Assembly: GCA_930367205.1 (NCBI GenBank)
Contig: OV884012.1
Coordinates: 147,327,405 to 147,391,404 of the forward strand
DNA: 64,000 bases
Direction: 5' to 3'
Source of the DNA: Acanthosoma haemorrhoidale
Taxonomy: Eukaryota > Arthropoda > Insecta > Hemiptera > Acanthosomatidae
Position numbers and translations under genes: made by a program. Numbering within the stretch: the stretch's first letter is position 1; each line of letters opens with the position of its first letter. The notes beneath the pieces are model-generated. The model was given only the letters and a program-made list of their open reading frames with translations. It was not told where the DNA came from and did no database searches. Below, in pieces: positions 33,645 to 46,074 of this stretch.

Positions 33645-34251
33645 ATAGCCCCTTTAAATTTACAGTTATTATACAATTATATATTCTCAGGCGAATCTAT
33701 TTACAAATTATTTTTGTATTTCCTGTAAAGTCGCTATATTATATACAGGTTTTGATATTTTATAAAAATTATATAATGCAATAAACAAGTATAATGATGT
33801 ACATTATACGTTACTGGACTGAACTGACTCTAATAAAGGTGATGGGGTAACCTTTTTGATCAAACTTAAAACTAACTTACATACTAATTCTGTTGCCATC
33901 GATGTGGGAGGGGTGGTGGGGTCAAAGTGTTAAACGTTGGGTTTATGAGGTGTTGCAATAAGTCAACAAACTTGATGTGTCTCCTGCGGATGAACTCACC
34001 CATTTACACTGATGCTTGACCTCCCCAGTCCGTCACTGATTACAATTCAAACTGACTCGGCCTGTGTAAGAGCTCTTTGTGCCCTCACACTGCTGCTGTG
34101 AACTGCAATGTCGTCAGTGAAAGTGATTACTGTAACTTTCTTATAGTTTGTCCCAACAATTTCATATGTGTACATGGTGAAAAGAACCGGAGACAAAACC
34201 GTTCTTTGAGGAACTCCACAAGTCAGAGGGAATGTGTTAGAGAGGAAACGT
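33645..34251 (-). mobile_element. LINE family A fragment with internal deletion
   Basis: The tail (33645-33890) matches the family A 3' UTR at 13040-13300, with a hairpin variant at 33838-33852. A piece of the C-terminus follows, then the sequence jumps near 34003 to the RT region (34251-34020) coding CGVPQRTVLSPVLF and FTDDIAVHSSS, where FADD has become FTDD. Both ends and the catalytic box are damaged. Confidence 0.82.
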
Positions 34252-34559
34252 TCAGTTGGATATAAATAAAGCTGTGGAGAGACAGAAGGTGTTTTATTTC
34301 TTAATATATTCACAGTCCACAATGGCACCACATTATCAATAAATTTTGTATGAGTATTAGTTTGACCCCAGACTCGACCTATCAAAATCATTAAAATTAG
34401 TTGGTGTCCACTCAGCCATACATTGTATACTCTAAATTTGGAAGTTCTAAAAAATTATTGCGTATCCTCCACAAGGAAATTGTATTGTTTAACAAATTGC
34501 TCTGTGGCTCTGTTATTGTACAATAATTTACTCAAACTGCTTCATGAAGGTTCCAAGTA

Positions 34560-35350
34560 CTAATCCCTATAGTTGAAATTATTTTCAGTCACAGGGTTGG
34601 TTACAACTGTGGGAGTAGCAACTCTTCTGAAAATTGGAGGCTGACCCATCAAAAGTGCTCTTATTTTAGGAAATAGTAAACTTTTAGCATACAAAAGTTT
34701 ATTTAATTAATTCTCCAATAAAAGTGGTTAGAAAAGTCTAAAAAATAAATACCAATAAAGTAGTGGAACAAGCTTACACAGTGATCATAGTTCACAAACC
34801 ATTGGTCAGAATGCAGCACTTGTCACATCAGATGAGCCTCTGAGACCACCATGAGACTCAACGCCAGCTTCCAGGCCACAACAACAATCAAGAGAGAGCA
34901 GTTTTGTGATTTTTGTTTTGATGGGTCAATGTTTACGATTATATGTCCCTGTTGGGCGTGGAAGGAGAAGGCAATCCCTTGGGATGGGCTGTGGAAGGAG
35001 AAGGCAATCCCTTGGGATGGGCTGACGAAGGAAAAGGCAATCCCTTGGGATGGGCTGTGGAAGGAGAAGGCAATCCCTTGGGATGGGTTCTCTCCAAAGT
35101 CTCCTCAGGTCCTAATGCTTGCGCAACTGTTGCCTTAGACTCCACTAGGATATTATTAGAAACATTGATACTTCAAACCCAAACTCTGTGCTTTCTGTTG
35201 CCATTTCTGATTCACCAACAATGCTTTCTTTTGAACTAGTTCCATCCACTTTCGAAGTATTCATCTCTTTCTTGGAAAGCTTTCCAGCCCTCTTCTACCC
35301 GTATATCATATCTGTCTCCCTCTGGGCTGTCCGTCGTAGGAAATTTGGAA
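34560..35350 (-). pseudogene. Coding-like fragments of unknown type with an 11-residue repeat
   Basis: The minus strand has short open stretches in changing frames: KKEMNTSKVDGTSSKES and ESEMATESTEFGFEV (about 35280-35170), then the frame 35145-34939 with four AHPKGLPSPST repeats, and near 34680-34580 MGQPPIFRRVATPTVVTNP. Stops separate them. They may be parts of a decayed retroelement gag or ORF1, but no diagnostic motif is present. The plus strand is also open across the repeat, so the strand is uncertain. Confidence 0.25.
34958..35089. repeat. 33-bp tandem repeat, four units
   Basis: Units begin at 34958, 34991, 35024 and 35057, each GTGGAAGGAGAAGGCAATCC... with up to a few changes. Both strands stay open: VEGEGNPLGWA on plus and AHPKGLPSPST on minus. 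Confidence 0.92.
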
Positions 35351-35358
35351 AAACAGGT

Positions 35359-35929
35359 TGTCGGAAAATGTCACTAGTGGTGCCTGATCACCTAGCACTG
35401 GTGACAAGTGTGGATTGTTCGAGTTAATAACATATCTGACTCCATTTACGATAGGTAGGTGCCCCGACAATGCACTATGTTCAAAAGGTACAGAGGATTC
35501 ATAAAGAATAAGTCAAAGTTTCAGAGTTCGAACAGAAGCAAGTATCACTGAGTAACGGTCGCGAAAGACTGGTCGTCCGGGGCTAGCCTCCTCCGTTAAA
35601 TATGTCCCACGCCTCCTCGGAGGGGCTGAAACAAAAAGGTTGCTTAGTGCCTGCGAGATCCTAACATGTGTTGAGGACCGTGCCGATTCTCAGTAATCGG
35701 TCAGGCTGCTGACAGGACCACTTAGCCTGTGGTTTACGTGTGATAAGGGTCCCGCAGGCCTGGGCAGTAAGGGTCTCTCTAATTTATGACTGACAGTCGT
35801 CGTTCCGTCTCGTGTTACTTGCTTCCGCGTTTTCTTTATTGCTAAAAGATTTATAATAATTTACTTCTGTTTATAATATATCTGCAATAGCGTATAGGGT
35901 GATTTCCTTAAATACTAAGAATCGCCACA
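35359..35929 (-). mobile_element. Solo LTR, divergent member related to family L
   Basis: 571 bp. Reverse-complemented it starts TGTGGCGATTCTTAG...AAATCACCCTATACGC, similar to the start TGTAGCGACCGC...AAATCACCCTATACTC of family L; the other end is ...CCGACA. Flanks CAGGT (35354-35358) and AAGGT (35930-35934) agree at four of five bases, probably a decayed target duplication. Confidence 0.65.
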
Positions 35930-36099
35930 AAGGTCTAAGATAAAGGAATAAAAAAGACAGAAAGAAGAGGCAAACTGCTATTCTTACAGATGCATTGAAA
36001 GCAGACTAGAATAAAGTAAAACAGAGAAAAATAGATATTAACAATATTAAGAAACAAAAATCTGTTTAGCTCTCCAAGTAGAAATCGGAAAAAAGGAAA

Positions 36100-36240
36100 T
36101 AAGAAGTTCATTTGCCATAGACATATCAAATTCTTTGATTCGCTGCAATAAGCAGTACATAATACAGTTAGCATGTAAGATTAGTTTTAGGATAGTTTTA
36201 AGTCCCTTATGTAGTCCGAAGGAGAGCTCCATCACCTGGT
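36100..36240 (+). mobile_element. Small LINE C-terminal/tail fragment
   Basis: CATAGACATATCAAATTCTTTGATTCGCTGCAA codes RHIKFFDSLQ, as at the C-terminus of LINE A and B. It is followed at 36222-36237 by a variant of the hairpin motif (GGAGAGCTCCATCACC). Confidence 0.6.
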
Positions 36241-36373
36241 CACACTTTCGGTTATATAACTTTTAACATTATTCAGAGAACAGTATTTGTTTCAGAAACT
36301 GCTTAAAATTCATATATGTTGTAAAAGGAGTCAATCACAGCTCAATTATAATTTAGATTTTAAAAATAATAAA

Positions 36374-37220
36374 TGTCGGGTCGTCACGAGGGGGTGCCTA
36401 GTTACCCTAGCCCTGGTGACAAGTGAGAGTTGTTTGAGTTTATAACCTGGACAATCGTTTCATGACGGCTTTACTATATGACTCCATTATTTGATAGATA
36501 TGTGCCCCGACAATGCACTATGTTCAGGAGAAGAGGTATAGGGTAGGTAGGTAGTTTGTGTGGTCTTGGAATGACCACGAATTCACACTTGGTATCTGAG
36601 GATAGGCGAAATCCGTCCGGATCGCAAAGGCGAGTGTGGACCGGACAGAGGCAGACTGAATCGTCGTAGGAAACACTGCTTGGTAAGTTTGCAGGGCCAC
36701 GACAACCGTTGTCCACTAGGGAGAGGTCTATCCCAGGGAAGTGCTAGATTTAGCGAGACGAAGGCAGAGATTCCCACTAGGGAGGTGTGGGGTCTGACAA
36801 CGCCGGACTAAAACGTAGCGAGGCGAGGGGAGAAAGAGATGCAGAGGTTTTTCATAAAGAAGCAGCAATTTTCAGATTTTCAAGCAGAGCAGCCACGAGC
36901 CAGTTAGTTCCCAGGAGAATGATATAGAGGACCCAAACCTCTGGCCTTAAATACCCAGCTGGCCTTGCCAGTAGCCAATAAGCATCGCTTTGGTTTCCTT
37001 TGTTCCCTGACAGAGCCGGGGAGGATCTCCCGGCGGTCGGGTCTTATACCTACCTGACAGCTGGTGTCCCGGCTCATATAACTAATTGGCTCCCACGCAT
37101 TTTTTATTGTTTAACACATTTACAATGATTTATATTTTGGTAATGTTATTTATATTTATTTACAGTATATATACAATAGAGTATAGGGTGATTTATCTTA
37201 TGTAGTTAGCGGTCGCTACA
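36374..37220 (-). mobile_element. Solo LTR, family L
   Basis: 847 bp, TGTCGGGTCGTCACGAGGGG...GCGGTCGCTACA. TATA-like TATTTAAG on the minus strand (36946-36953) gives the orientation. Flanks ATAAA and ATAAT are a possible imperfect 5-bp duplication. No internal region. Confidence 0.85.
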
Positions 37221-39074
37221 ATAATAATATTGGGAAACATATATATAAGAAAAAAACAAAACAAGAAGATGACGATTTATGTTAATCTGACAGTAAAAAT
37301 GACAATGAAAACTGTGCTTATATACGTATTGTTGTGAGTTTGTGATGTTGCCTTTGATATTAACTCGAAATTAGCTGGCGTAAATGAGTGGTTAACGACC
37401 CGTGGATCATGGCTATGTAGGAATGAACATTATTTGTTGCCGTTATATCTAATATTAATAGTTATCATATAAATAAAATCAAGACTTTGAATATAAATAT
37501 TTTCATTTTGGATTTGTGAACTTTAAAATAAGAAAAGTTAATAATATCTGAAACAACTGGCATTGGAAAATAAGAAAGTTAAAAAATGAAGAAGGCAGCG
37601 GAAAGGTATAAGAACGACGAGACCACGGTAAACAGCCTCTTTCATTTTGAGCCACCCACGAGACAGGAAGGATTGAAGCTAGCATCTCTTCAATGGACAG
37701 TGGACGTGTAACGACCTCGTGGCACACAGAAGACAACGAAGCACAAAGGAAGAAACACGCGGAGAACAAAGAACCCAGATGAAACGAACAGAAAAAGACG
37801 CAAAATTTAGTAAATCTGACCAGTTCGCGATTATATTAAGGTAAATTTTAAGTTTAGTTAATAAAATATTGTAATTTGTAACATACGTGCTTATATATAA
37901 TAAATTAATGAAAAGTTTTGTAAAATCTAATTTTCCTATTGTCAGAATTCTTTTTTAAATTAACAGAACCTTTAAAAACCTCAGATTAAATTTAAAAAGA
38001 AAACAATATAGATAAAAAACATAATAATATACTGGTTGAACAATTTTAACAGTCGAAACCTGGTGCCCAGTGGATACAATGAACTCATTTTATGGCGCAT
38101 GATCACTGTAGGACTATTGAAACAGATTCCATTTATTTTGTTTGTATCTATTGTGAAAGCGATTTTTCCTAATCAATTTGTATTTTATATTAATGTAAAC
38201 ATATGTTTATTAATGGCTAAATTAATTATTAAATCATACATTTATATTAATGTATAAATGTATACAACATTTAATGTCATAGTTTGTAGTTATAAAACTG
38301 ACTAATACAGCCTATATATGACATTACAATCACCCTTAAATTTCTTATTTTTAAAAAGAGTGTAAACTTACCCCAGACGCTACACCCTAAGGTAGGCATG
38401 TTTACACAGATGACTTACCATATAGTACATACAAAATATCGTATGAGGCTCTTGATAGGTGTAAAAAAAGAGCTTAAATCTTAAGTAATGATTGAGTATG
38501 AAAATCATGTAAATAACTGCAATACAAAAAATAAAAAAACTGTTTAAACATGCCCCGGTCTGCCCTATGTTATTTTTACATTTACATAAAGTTTGCAATA
38601 TAAATTCTTATTCTTTTAAAGGCTGAGCCTGTATCATCAGCCTGTTTTCACATATACTAATGAATTATTCAAACAAAGTAAACTATCTGATGAGGAAAAT
38701 AATGCAATGTCGCGTAGTGTCTTAAATACTCATTAAATAGCCGAGATAAAAACAAATAGTAAACAGCTAAAATATAATGAGCCTATGTTAAATCCAACAT
38801 TCCTATCGCTGTTGGCTCGCAAATCTTGTACTTATCCACTAGGAAATAAATCAGTATAGTTTAAAACAAAGACATAGTTTTTCAGTTACAAGCAGTCAAG
38901 TACTTTGATGACTGGATATCGGCATCGAGTCAACGCATTGCTAGTTAATTTTTTTCCAAGGGATTTATCATGAACTTTATAGTTTTTGAGCAATGACTCC
39001 TACTAACTGTATGACTCAAGATCTTAAACGTCCGAATGAAAGAAATATTTTTACTTTTCAGCTATACCTTCAGT
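37221..39074. other. Intergenic DNA, no supported gene
   Basis: Mostly AT-rich. A minus-strand frame at 37769-37503 is open but matches nothing I recognise. No repeats shared with other parts of the window. Confidence 0.5.
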
Positions 39075-39862
39075 TGTGGCCACCTCTTAATTACGAATAG
39101 TTAAAAGTTACCCTCATCTCGTCCCAGAAAATATCTGTTTCCACGTAGCTGATGTGGAGAACAACCGCTGGTGGGGATGACTCCCCACTACGGCTAGCCT
39201 ACCTATATAAGAAACGGCCTGTAGGGTAGAAATCAGAAAGAAACAAACCGGCACCTTGAACACTTCTCTCTCTCTCTGCACTGGCACTTGCTGCTCTACT
39301 GAAACCATGGTGTTGTCATTCAACTACCTCTGCATCTCTCTCTCCTAACCTCGCTATGTTTTAGCCCGGCGTTGTCAGACCCCACGCCTTCCTAGTGGGA
39401 ATCTCTGTCTTCGTCTTGCTAAAACTAGCACCTCCTTGGGAGAGACCTATCCCTCGCGGCCGACGGTTGCCGTGGCCCTACAAACTTACCAGTAGCGTCT
39501 CCCACGGCTATCCAGTCTGCTTCTCTCCGGTTCACAGTCACCTTTGGGATCCGGACGGTTTTCTCCTACCCTTAGATACCGAGTGTGAATTCGTGGTCAT
39601 TCCAAGACCACATAAACTACCTATAAACCAACCCTGTACCTCGTCTCTTGAACATAGTGCTTTGTCGGGGCACCACCTTCTAAAGATCTTATAGAGTCAG
39701 ATCAAAGCGAATTAAAGCTGCCCGCCGTCTAGGTCAGCAGCCTGGGTGAAAGACCACAGGGTCCACCCGCCTTATCTCTTTCTGGGTGCTCGCCGGACGG
39801 CGGCTAAGAGGCTGTAGTGACCCTAGCCCGCGGCGGGCGTCTCCTCCCCACTTTGGGGATAC
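39075..39862 (+). mobile_element. Solo LTR, family L relative
   Basis: It starts TGTGGCCACCTCTTAATTACG, aligned with the family L start, and has TATATAAG at 39204-39211 followed by a CT-rich leader. The core matches 27290-27640 (TCTCTCTCCTAACCTCGCTA, CTTTGGGATCC, CATTCCAAGACCACA). TCAGT on the left (39070-39074) recurs at 39863-39867, giving a likely target duplication. The last about 140 bases are GC-rich and unlike family L (CCCGCCGTC, GCCCGCGGCGGGC), so this is a separate subfamily. Confidence 0.65.
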
Positions 39863-39994
39863 TCAGTTATCTTAGCCCGACACCTTCGGTTATTTAATCT
39901 TAAGAGATATTTCACATAGCATATCCCAGTGTGTTCATGAATATATGTATGCGTCTCATTTCGGAGCCTGCAGTCACATCCAATAAAGAAAGTG

Positions 39995-40255
39995 TTTAGG
40001 CTGGCAATGGCCAGTTTCTCCAATCATGTCCTGAGCGTCTGTGGCTCTCGCGCTCTCGGTCAGCCCCCAGTGGCTTGTATTCGGTGACGCGGTTGACGGA
40101 GGAGCGTGGGGGGCTTTCCAAGACTGTCTGTAAATATTGTATGAATGAGCGAGTGAATGGTGAATTTTAAATATGGTATGAATGAGAGCATTTATCTTAA
40201 TTACTTATTGCCTAATAAGGCAGATTATAATTTTAGCACAATAAAGGATTAATAA
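39995..40255 (+). mobile_element. LINE family C 3' UTR fragment
   Basis: Shares CAATGGCCAGTTTCTCCAAT, GGTGACGCGG, GGAGGAGCGTGGG and TGTATGAATGAGCGAGTGAA with the copies at 30354-30655 and 60540-60860. It ends in AATAAATAAATAAA. No coding part remains. Confidence 0.8.
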
Positions 40256-41830
40256 ATAAATAAACGTAAACAATAATCATCCCTTATCCATTAACTGAGG
40301 TCCTATGTATGAAGCTGTTTTTATGAATTAAACTTCTAATTATTTGCAAGTGTTTTAAGGATACTTTAAATACAGTAACGCACTTGGAAATTAAAAGATA
40401 TTCCCAAAAAAAGTTTTGAGTGCTAACTATAGAAATTGCATGTTCAATACGTTGTAACCCGGTTTTAATATAAATATATATATATTTATTATTTTTACAT
40501 TTTCGCTACGAGCTAATTACAACAGTTTTTTAGACGCAGATTCGAGTGGGCAAGGTTATTTAATAAATAATATTTTTTCTCAAAAATAGAAAGAACTTTT
40601 TTTGCTTACAAACATTTAATATGTTTTTAATAAACAGACTAGGAAACTCCGGCTCTAACATCTATTGATAATACTCCTTTCACTTACTACGCCTTTGTAA
40701 AAATTTCCCAAAATAGAATTTAGTTTATAATTAATGTAAATATATTTTAGTCACTAAATGTTGAGGTAACTGATTATTGTACCAATTAGTTCATTGGTAC
40801 TTGAATAATGGCCATAACTGATGCCAACAAATAAAACTATATTATCTTGTCCGACCGCACCATTTGGGCTTTTAACCTTCAACCACTTCCACTATACATA
40901 CCTTGAATTTGTATCTGACGTATTGGTCTGTCTTTTTTCCTCCTAATCTCTGCAGTCTAGGTTTAGTCCTCCAGGAAGCAACTTTTCGCCGAGAGAGATG
41001 TTTTCAAATTATACACCAAGTTTTATGTAAATGAATATATTTTTGCCCGTCCCTCTGACTGGATCTAGAAAGATGAAACCTTAGTAACAAATATTGTTAG
41101 GTTTTTTTCTAGCTTTGCAAGTATCAATATGGGACTTAATATTCTTCTACTTACTTAATATAAACATGGCGTCGTTGTCATGACACAGTCACAGTTGCGA
41201 TCGTGACAGTAATTGACTGAGATCATCACAAGAACTCCTATTACTGAATTGTTTCAAAGATCCTTAAAACATAATATAGCTAGTAACGTTTATAATAATT
41301 CCAGCTGTAATGTTAAAAGTGAAATTATATATGTTTGGTTGAATTAACTCACCACCTTTTTGTCCTGATCGTGGAATAAGTATGATGTGATGACTCTATC
41401 ACTTTAAAGATGAATTGCAAAATATTGTAAATTCAATTTACCATGCTTCGAGATATCCTTGGGATTTAGCTAAACAATAATTCAAAGGATTTCCAGGAAA
41501 GAGCTATTATTGACTCAAAGGGTGTTATTGAAGCGTTTTAACTTGAAAGCTATTTGCCGTTCAACGTAGGAGCGTTCAATAAGTAGGTAAATTATATTGC
41601 GATATGTAACTGAGGGACCTTGACTCTACTGTCGTAAAGGTACCTACACTTAGTATAGGATACATTTAGTAGTAATACCTATACCAGCACTATAATGCAG
41701 TCAGACCTTAGTAAACTTTTTTAATAGATTAGAATTTAATAGAAACATTAAAATCAAAAGGAAAAGTTTGGGGTTGATAATTTAGTCCACCTTCGTTCGC
41801 CAAAGGTAATTAGGGTCAGATAGATAAAAA
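40256..41830. other. Intergenic DNA, nothing recognised
   Basis: AT-rich, no coding signal and no match to the repeats of the window. Confidence 0.55.
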
Positions 41831-43262
41831 ACTACCGCCCTATACAGAAGACAGTACGCGTCTCTGCAGCAGTACTCAGCCTTGCTACACGCATGTGCGC
41901 AGAGATCTAACCACTGGGTGGTGGGAGATCTCAACGCAAAACATACCATGTGGTATAACACCGTAATAAACAAGGCTGGGAGCCTCCTGTTGAGATCGCT
42001 GTTTACGGTCGTTCACCCCCAGACGTTTAATTTTCAACATAGAAGTAACCCACAAGCTACCTCGACGATTGACTTACTACTGACAAAACAACCCCACCGT
42101 ATCACTAGTTGCACCGCCCTTGACTTTATTACCTCTGACCACAGGCCAGTACTGTATGCGGTGGATGGTAAAGTGGCGACCCCTCGCCCCACGAGATACG
42201 ACTATCGTTGTGCCGACTGGGATCTGTATCGGTCGCAAATTTACCATAACCTGCATACGGTGCCAATTCCCCGCACGAAAGAAGAAGTAGATCTTCAACT
42301 AACTTGGATTCACTGCACTGATGTGATCATAGACGCAGCAAACACTGCGATCCCGAAATTCACACCCATGCCACCGTCTCTGCGACCACCTCCAGACCAT
42401 ATTCTTAAAATTATTGCCCTGCGCAATAATTGGAAGAATAGATGGTACAGGACGAGAGATCAGCAAGCCAAGGTCGTTGTGAATTCTCTCACAATGCAAA
42501 TCAGGGGCTTGATGAAAACAGCGCAGTGGCATGAGAGACTTCGTAGCACTCACGGAGATCACAGAAAGTTTTGGAAACTGTTGAAGACAACAAAAGGCAA
42601 GACAGCCACTGTCCGTCTTCACGAAGGCGACAATGTTCTGACTGCTGAGCAACAGGCAACAAAACTGGCCGACCATACGCTAGGGACATTACGGCTCGGA
42701 CGGGATACTACCACATGCCTCCTCCGGTAGATGCTGAACAGAACCACATGTTTGTATCACCGAAGCAGCTCAAGGCGATTCTTCGCCGGTGTCAGGGAAA
42801 CCGAGCTCCAGGCCACGACGGGTTGTGAGCTGCATGAGATATTTGAGCTGCCTACGGTGGATGAATTCATCCAGCGTAGACATATCAAATGTTTCGACTC
42901 ATTACAATATTTAACAAACCCGGTGTTTAACACTTTAACCCCCGCTCCGTTCCCCCATTGATGGCAGGACGCTGTCGCGGCTGGAACGCTTTAGTCCTAG
43001 GTTCTAGATATAGGTTTTAGTTTGTTTTGTTTGTTTTGTTTTGTTTTTAGTGTTTAGTGTTTGGTGTCGGTGACAAGTCGAAGGTGAGCCTCATCACCTA
43101 GTGTTGTGTATATTGTTATGACTTTTTTACTACAGATTATTATTTAATATTTATATTATGCCCTCCTCCGAATGCATCAGTGCATCGCAGTACGAGGAGC
43201 AACTTGTATCTCTATATATTTTTTTGTTCATTGTAATATTTTGAGGTTTTGAAATAAAAAAA
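41831..43262 (+). mobile_element. LINE family B copy with the RT core deleted
   Basis: 5'-truncated in the endonuclease. 41882-42667 is open and codes HWVVGDLNAKHTMW, STIDLLLTKQPHRI, TSDHRPVLYAVDG and FWKLLKTTKGKTATV. After CCACGACGGG (42826) the sequence jumps to the C-terminal piece ELHEIFELPTVDEFIQRRHIK (42830-42961); about 1.1 kb present in the copy at 47-49.6 kb is missing, including the DxD and FADD motifs. The 3' UTR has the hairpin motif at 43083-43098, a second inverted repeat (CCTCCTCCG...CGAGGAG) near 43162-43200, and a poly(A) tail at 43254-43262. Confidence 0.88.
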
Positions 43263-43335
43263 ACTTTTAATACAAGGATCCGATTAACCTAAATATTCTA
43301 TATTTTTCCCTCATCCTGAATTTCAAGCTAGAGAG

Positions 43336-43371
43336 CTTAGAAAAAAAAAAATAAAATAAAATAATAATAAT
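43336..43371 (+). other. A-rich tail-like run
   Basis: A run of A followed by AAATAAAATAATAATAATA next to the end of the Gypsy remnant. It may be the tail of a further truncated retroposon, but too little body sequence (43263-43335) is recognisable. Confidence 0.3.
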
Positions 43372-46066
43372 ACATCTTCTTGAAGAGTTCGAGGTATTAT
43401 AATTCTCTGACCCTTGCAAATTATTCCATTTTGTAAATAGTATTCTGAATCATAGCAATCATTATTTAGCAAATTACATTTTATTTTAGATAATTCTTCG
43501 TCCCTGGCTGTTTCCTCTGCTTAAGTTTTATAATTTAATGAGTTATTCGAAATACTGTGAACACATTCATTAGAAATTAGGTCAACTTACATATTAATTT
43601 CATCTTCAATTATAGTAGTTTCTTCTTTTATTGGCGTTCTTGATAGGTAGTCTGCATGTACATTTTCTTCTGCAGGTCGATGCTGGATTTTATAATCAAA
43701 ATTGGTAAGCCAAGCCGCATAACTTATTAACCTAGCGGATGTCATCGCTGGTAGGTTTGCACCTTCATGAAAAATTCTACTTAGTGGTTTGTTGTCTGTA
43801 ATCAACGTGAAGGTTCTTCCAAATAGAAAATAATAAAAAAATTTCAAGGCGAATACAATAGCTAGAGCCTCTCTGTCTAACTGACTATAATTCATTTCCG
43901 ATTACGAAAGTGATCTTGAAGCAAATGCAAATGGCTTTTCTATGCCATCGACTACATGAGACAACACACCTGCTATGCCGGTCGGCGAAGCCTCGCTAGC
44001 TACAACTACAGGTAATTCAGGATTGAAAGGTGTTAGGACTCTATCATTAGCCATTTCATTTTTTAAAGTTCTGAAGGTGATTTCACACTCCGAAGACCAG
44101 TGAAATTTTCTTTCCTTCTGGAGTAATAATCGAATTGGATGTGTAATTTTTGAAGCATTTGGAATGAATCTTGAATAATAAGAGATGAATCCTAAAAATC
44201 TTTTAACATCTTCTTGATTTTGAGGTCGTGGAGCTTCTGTAATGTCCTTAATCTTTGATGGATCCTTTGAAATTTTGTTTCCTTCAACAATGTAACCAAG
44301 ATATTTAATTTTAGTTTTAAAAAATTGGCATTTTTTTTGGTTTAAATGTAAATCATAAGATTGAAGTTTTTCCAGGCAAGCACAAAGTCGATTGTAATAA
44401 TCTTGTAGAGATGAACCATGCACTATAATGTCGTCAAAGTAAGCTGTAACGCCAGGAAGACCCGCCAGGATCTGGTCCATAATGCGATGAAACTCGCTTG
44501 GAGCAGTCTTGATTCCGGAAGACAGCCGGTTGAATTTAAATGTTCCTTTATGAGTTATGATTGTTTGAACGTTAGCGGCCTCTTTATCGACCGGAATATG
44601 TAAGTAAGCTTTGAATAAGTCCAATGTAGAAAAAAAAATTAGAATCTCGAAGATTACTTCAAATATCATCAATTTTAGGAATCGGGTAGTGCGCTGAAAG
44701 AAGCTGAGGATTGACTGCTACTTTATAATCAATGCAAAGTCTCACTGACCCGTCGGGCTTAGGTATGACAACTAGCGGTGATGCCCAATCACTAACTTGA
44801 ACTGGAGTAATAATTCCTTCTCTTTCAAGATTACTAAGCTCTTCTTCCACCTTTGTTTTTAGAGCGAATGGAATCTCTCTTGCTTTTAGACATACGGATT
44901 TTAAATTTTTTTAAATTTTAAATTACATTGAATGTTAGGAGTGCAACCAATACGTTGTTCGAAAATTAATTTGAATTTCGAGTAAATATTTTGTAAAACA
45001 TTTGTTGGGTTTATGCATGCTATAGAATCACTTTGGTGTGAAATACTATTGCTGTCTAAATCTTACAATTTAATATTCAAATGTCGAATCCAGGTACGGC
45101 CCAGTAGCGGTGTAAATCCGTCCGGAACCACAAACAATATTTCTGTCGATACTATATCTCTGTATTGAACGAGTGCTTCCACATAACCCAATGGAGTCAC
45201 AATGTCAGATGTGTATGACCTAAATCGTATGTTGGTGCTTTGAATTTTTGCTTGAAGTTGAAGTTGAAAAATAGACTTGGGTAGCAGAGTCTGTCCCGCA
45301 CCAGAATCCACTTCGAAGGTTTGTAACTTGTTTTCTATTTTGACATTAACAAAATATTTTTGCGCATCTTGAATTTTTTGAAGAGATTGCTCAGCCTAAA
45401 TATCAATTATCTGGTAAACATCATATGTTTCTCATGAACTTGAATCAGCATCTTCATTATTAACAGAATTAATATTTTTCGTGGAAGAAATCAGCTTTTT
45501 TAAACAAACTTTCTCAACGTGTCCTTTTTACTCGTAATATTTACACTTTATCTGGTTGAATTTTACTCTACATTCTTTAGCGTTGTGATTATTACGGCCA
45601 CAGCGAAAACTTAGTCCTTCAATTCCAAGATTTTTAAAATTTATTGTTTGTTTTTGTGGGCTTCTCTGTCAACTTCTTGATTTTTTTCGGAAGCGTGCAG
45701 TAGAGAAAGATCTTGTAGGTCTTGAAACTCTATTAATTGAAGAATCATATGACTTTTCTCCCGAAATTTCCCTGCTATCAGAGATAGATGCCTCTAATGC
45801 CAGAGCTTTTGTTATAGCTTCATCGAATGTACCAGGGTTCTGCAGTAATAATTGCTGTCTCATCGACTGATCGCTCAGGCCTCTAATAAACTGTGATAAC
45901 AAGAATTTAGGAACAAACTTTTCAATTCGTTTGCATATGTATTTACTGGTTCATTAGATTGCTGCTTTTGTGATAAAAATCTATGACGTTCGACAATTAC
46001 GCTTGTTTTGGCAATTAACTGATTCTTTAAAATTTCAATCACTTCTTTGTAATTTAAGTTAGAGTA
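43372..46066 (-). pseudogene. Ty3/Gypsy retrotransposon remnant (gag-pol)
   Basis: Minus strand. Gag: about 46060-45669 (VIVERHRFLSQKQQSNEPVN, LSQFIRGLSDQSMRQQLLLQ). Zinc knuckles: about 45630-45490 (RCGRNNHNAKEC, then CKYYE-stop-KGHVEKVC, with Cys positions lost). Protease: 45311-45063 (DSGAGQTLLPKSIF, LLGRTWIRHL). Reverse transcriptase: 44850-43902 (WASPLVVIPKPDGSVRLCIDY, YFDDIIVHG, KRFLGFISYYSRFIPNA). RNase H: 43895-43587 (LDREALAIVFALKFF, LITDNKPL). A linker (SEYYLQNGIICKGQRIIIPR) runs to about 43372, where the copy is cut before the integrase core. Several stops and frameshifts are present and no LTRs are found. It is clearly dead, although the catalytic FDD and DSG survive. Confidence 0.9.
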
Positions 46067-46074
46067 TGTAAAAT

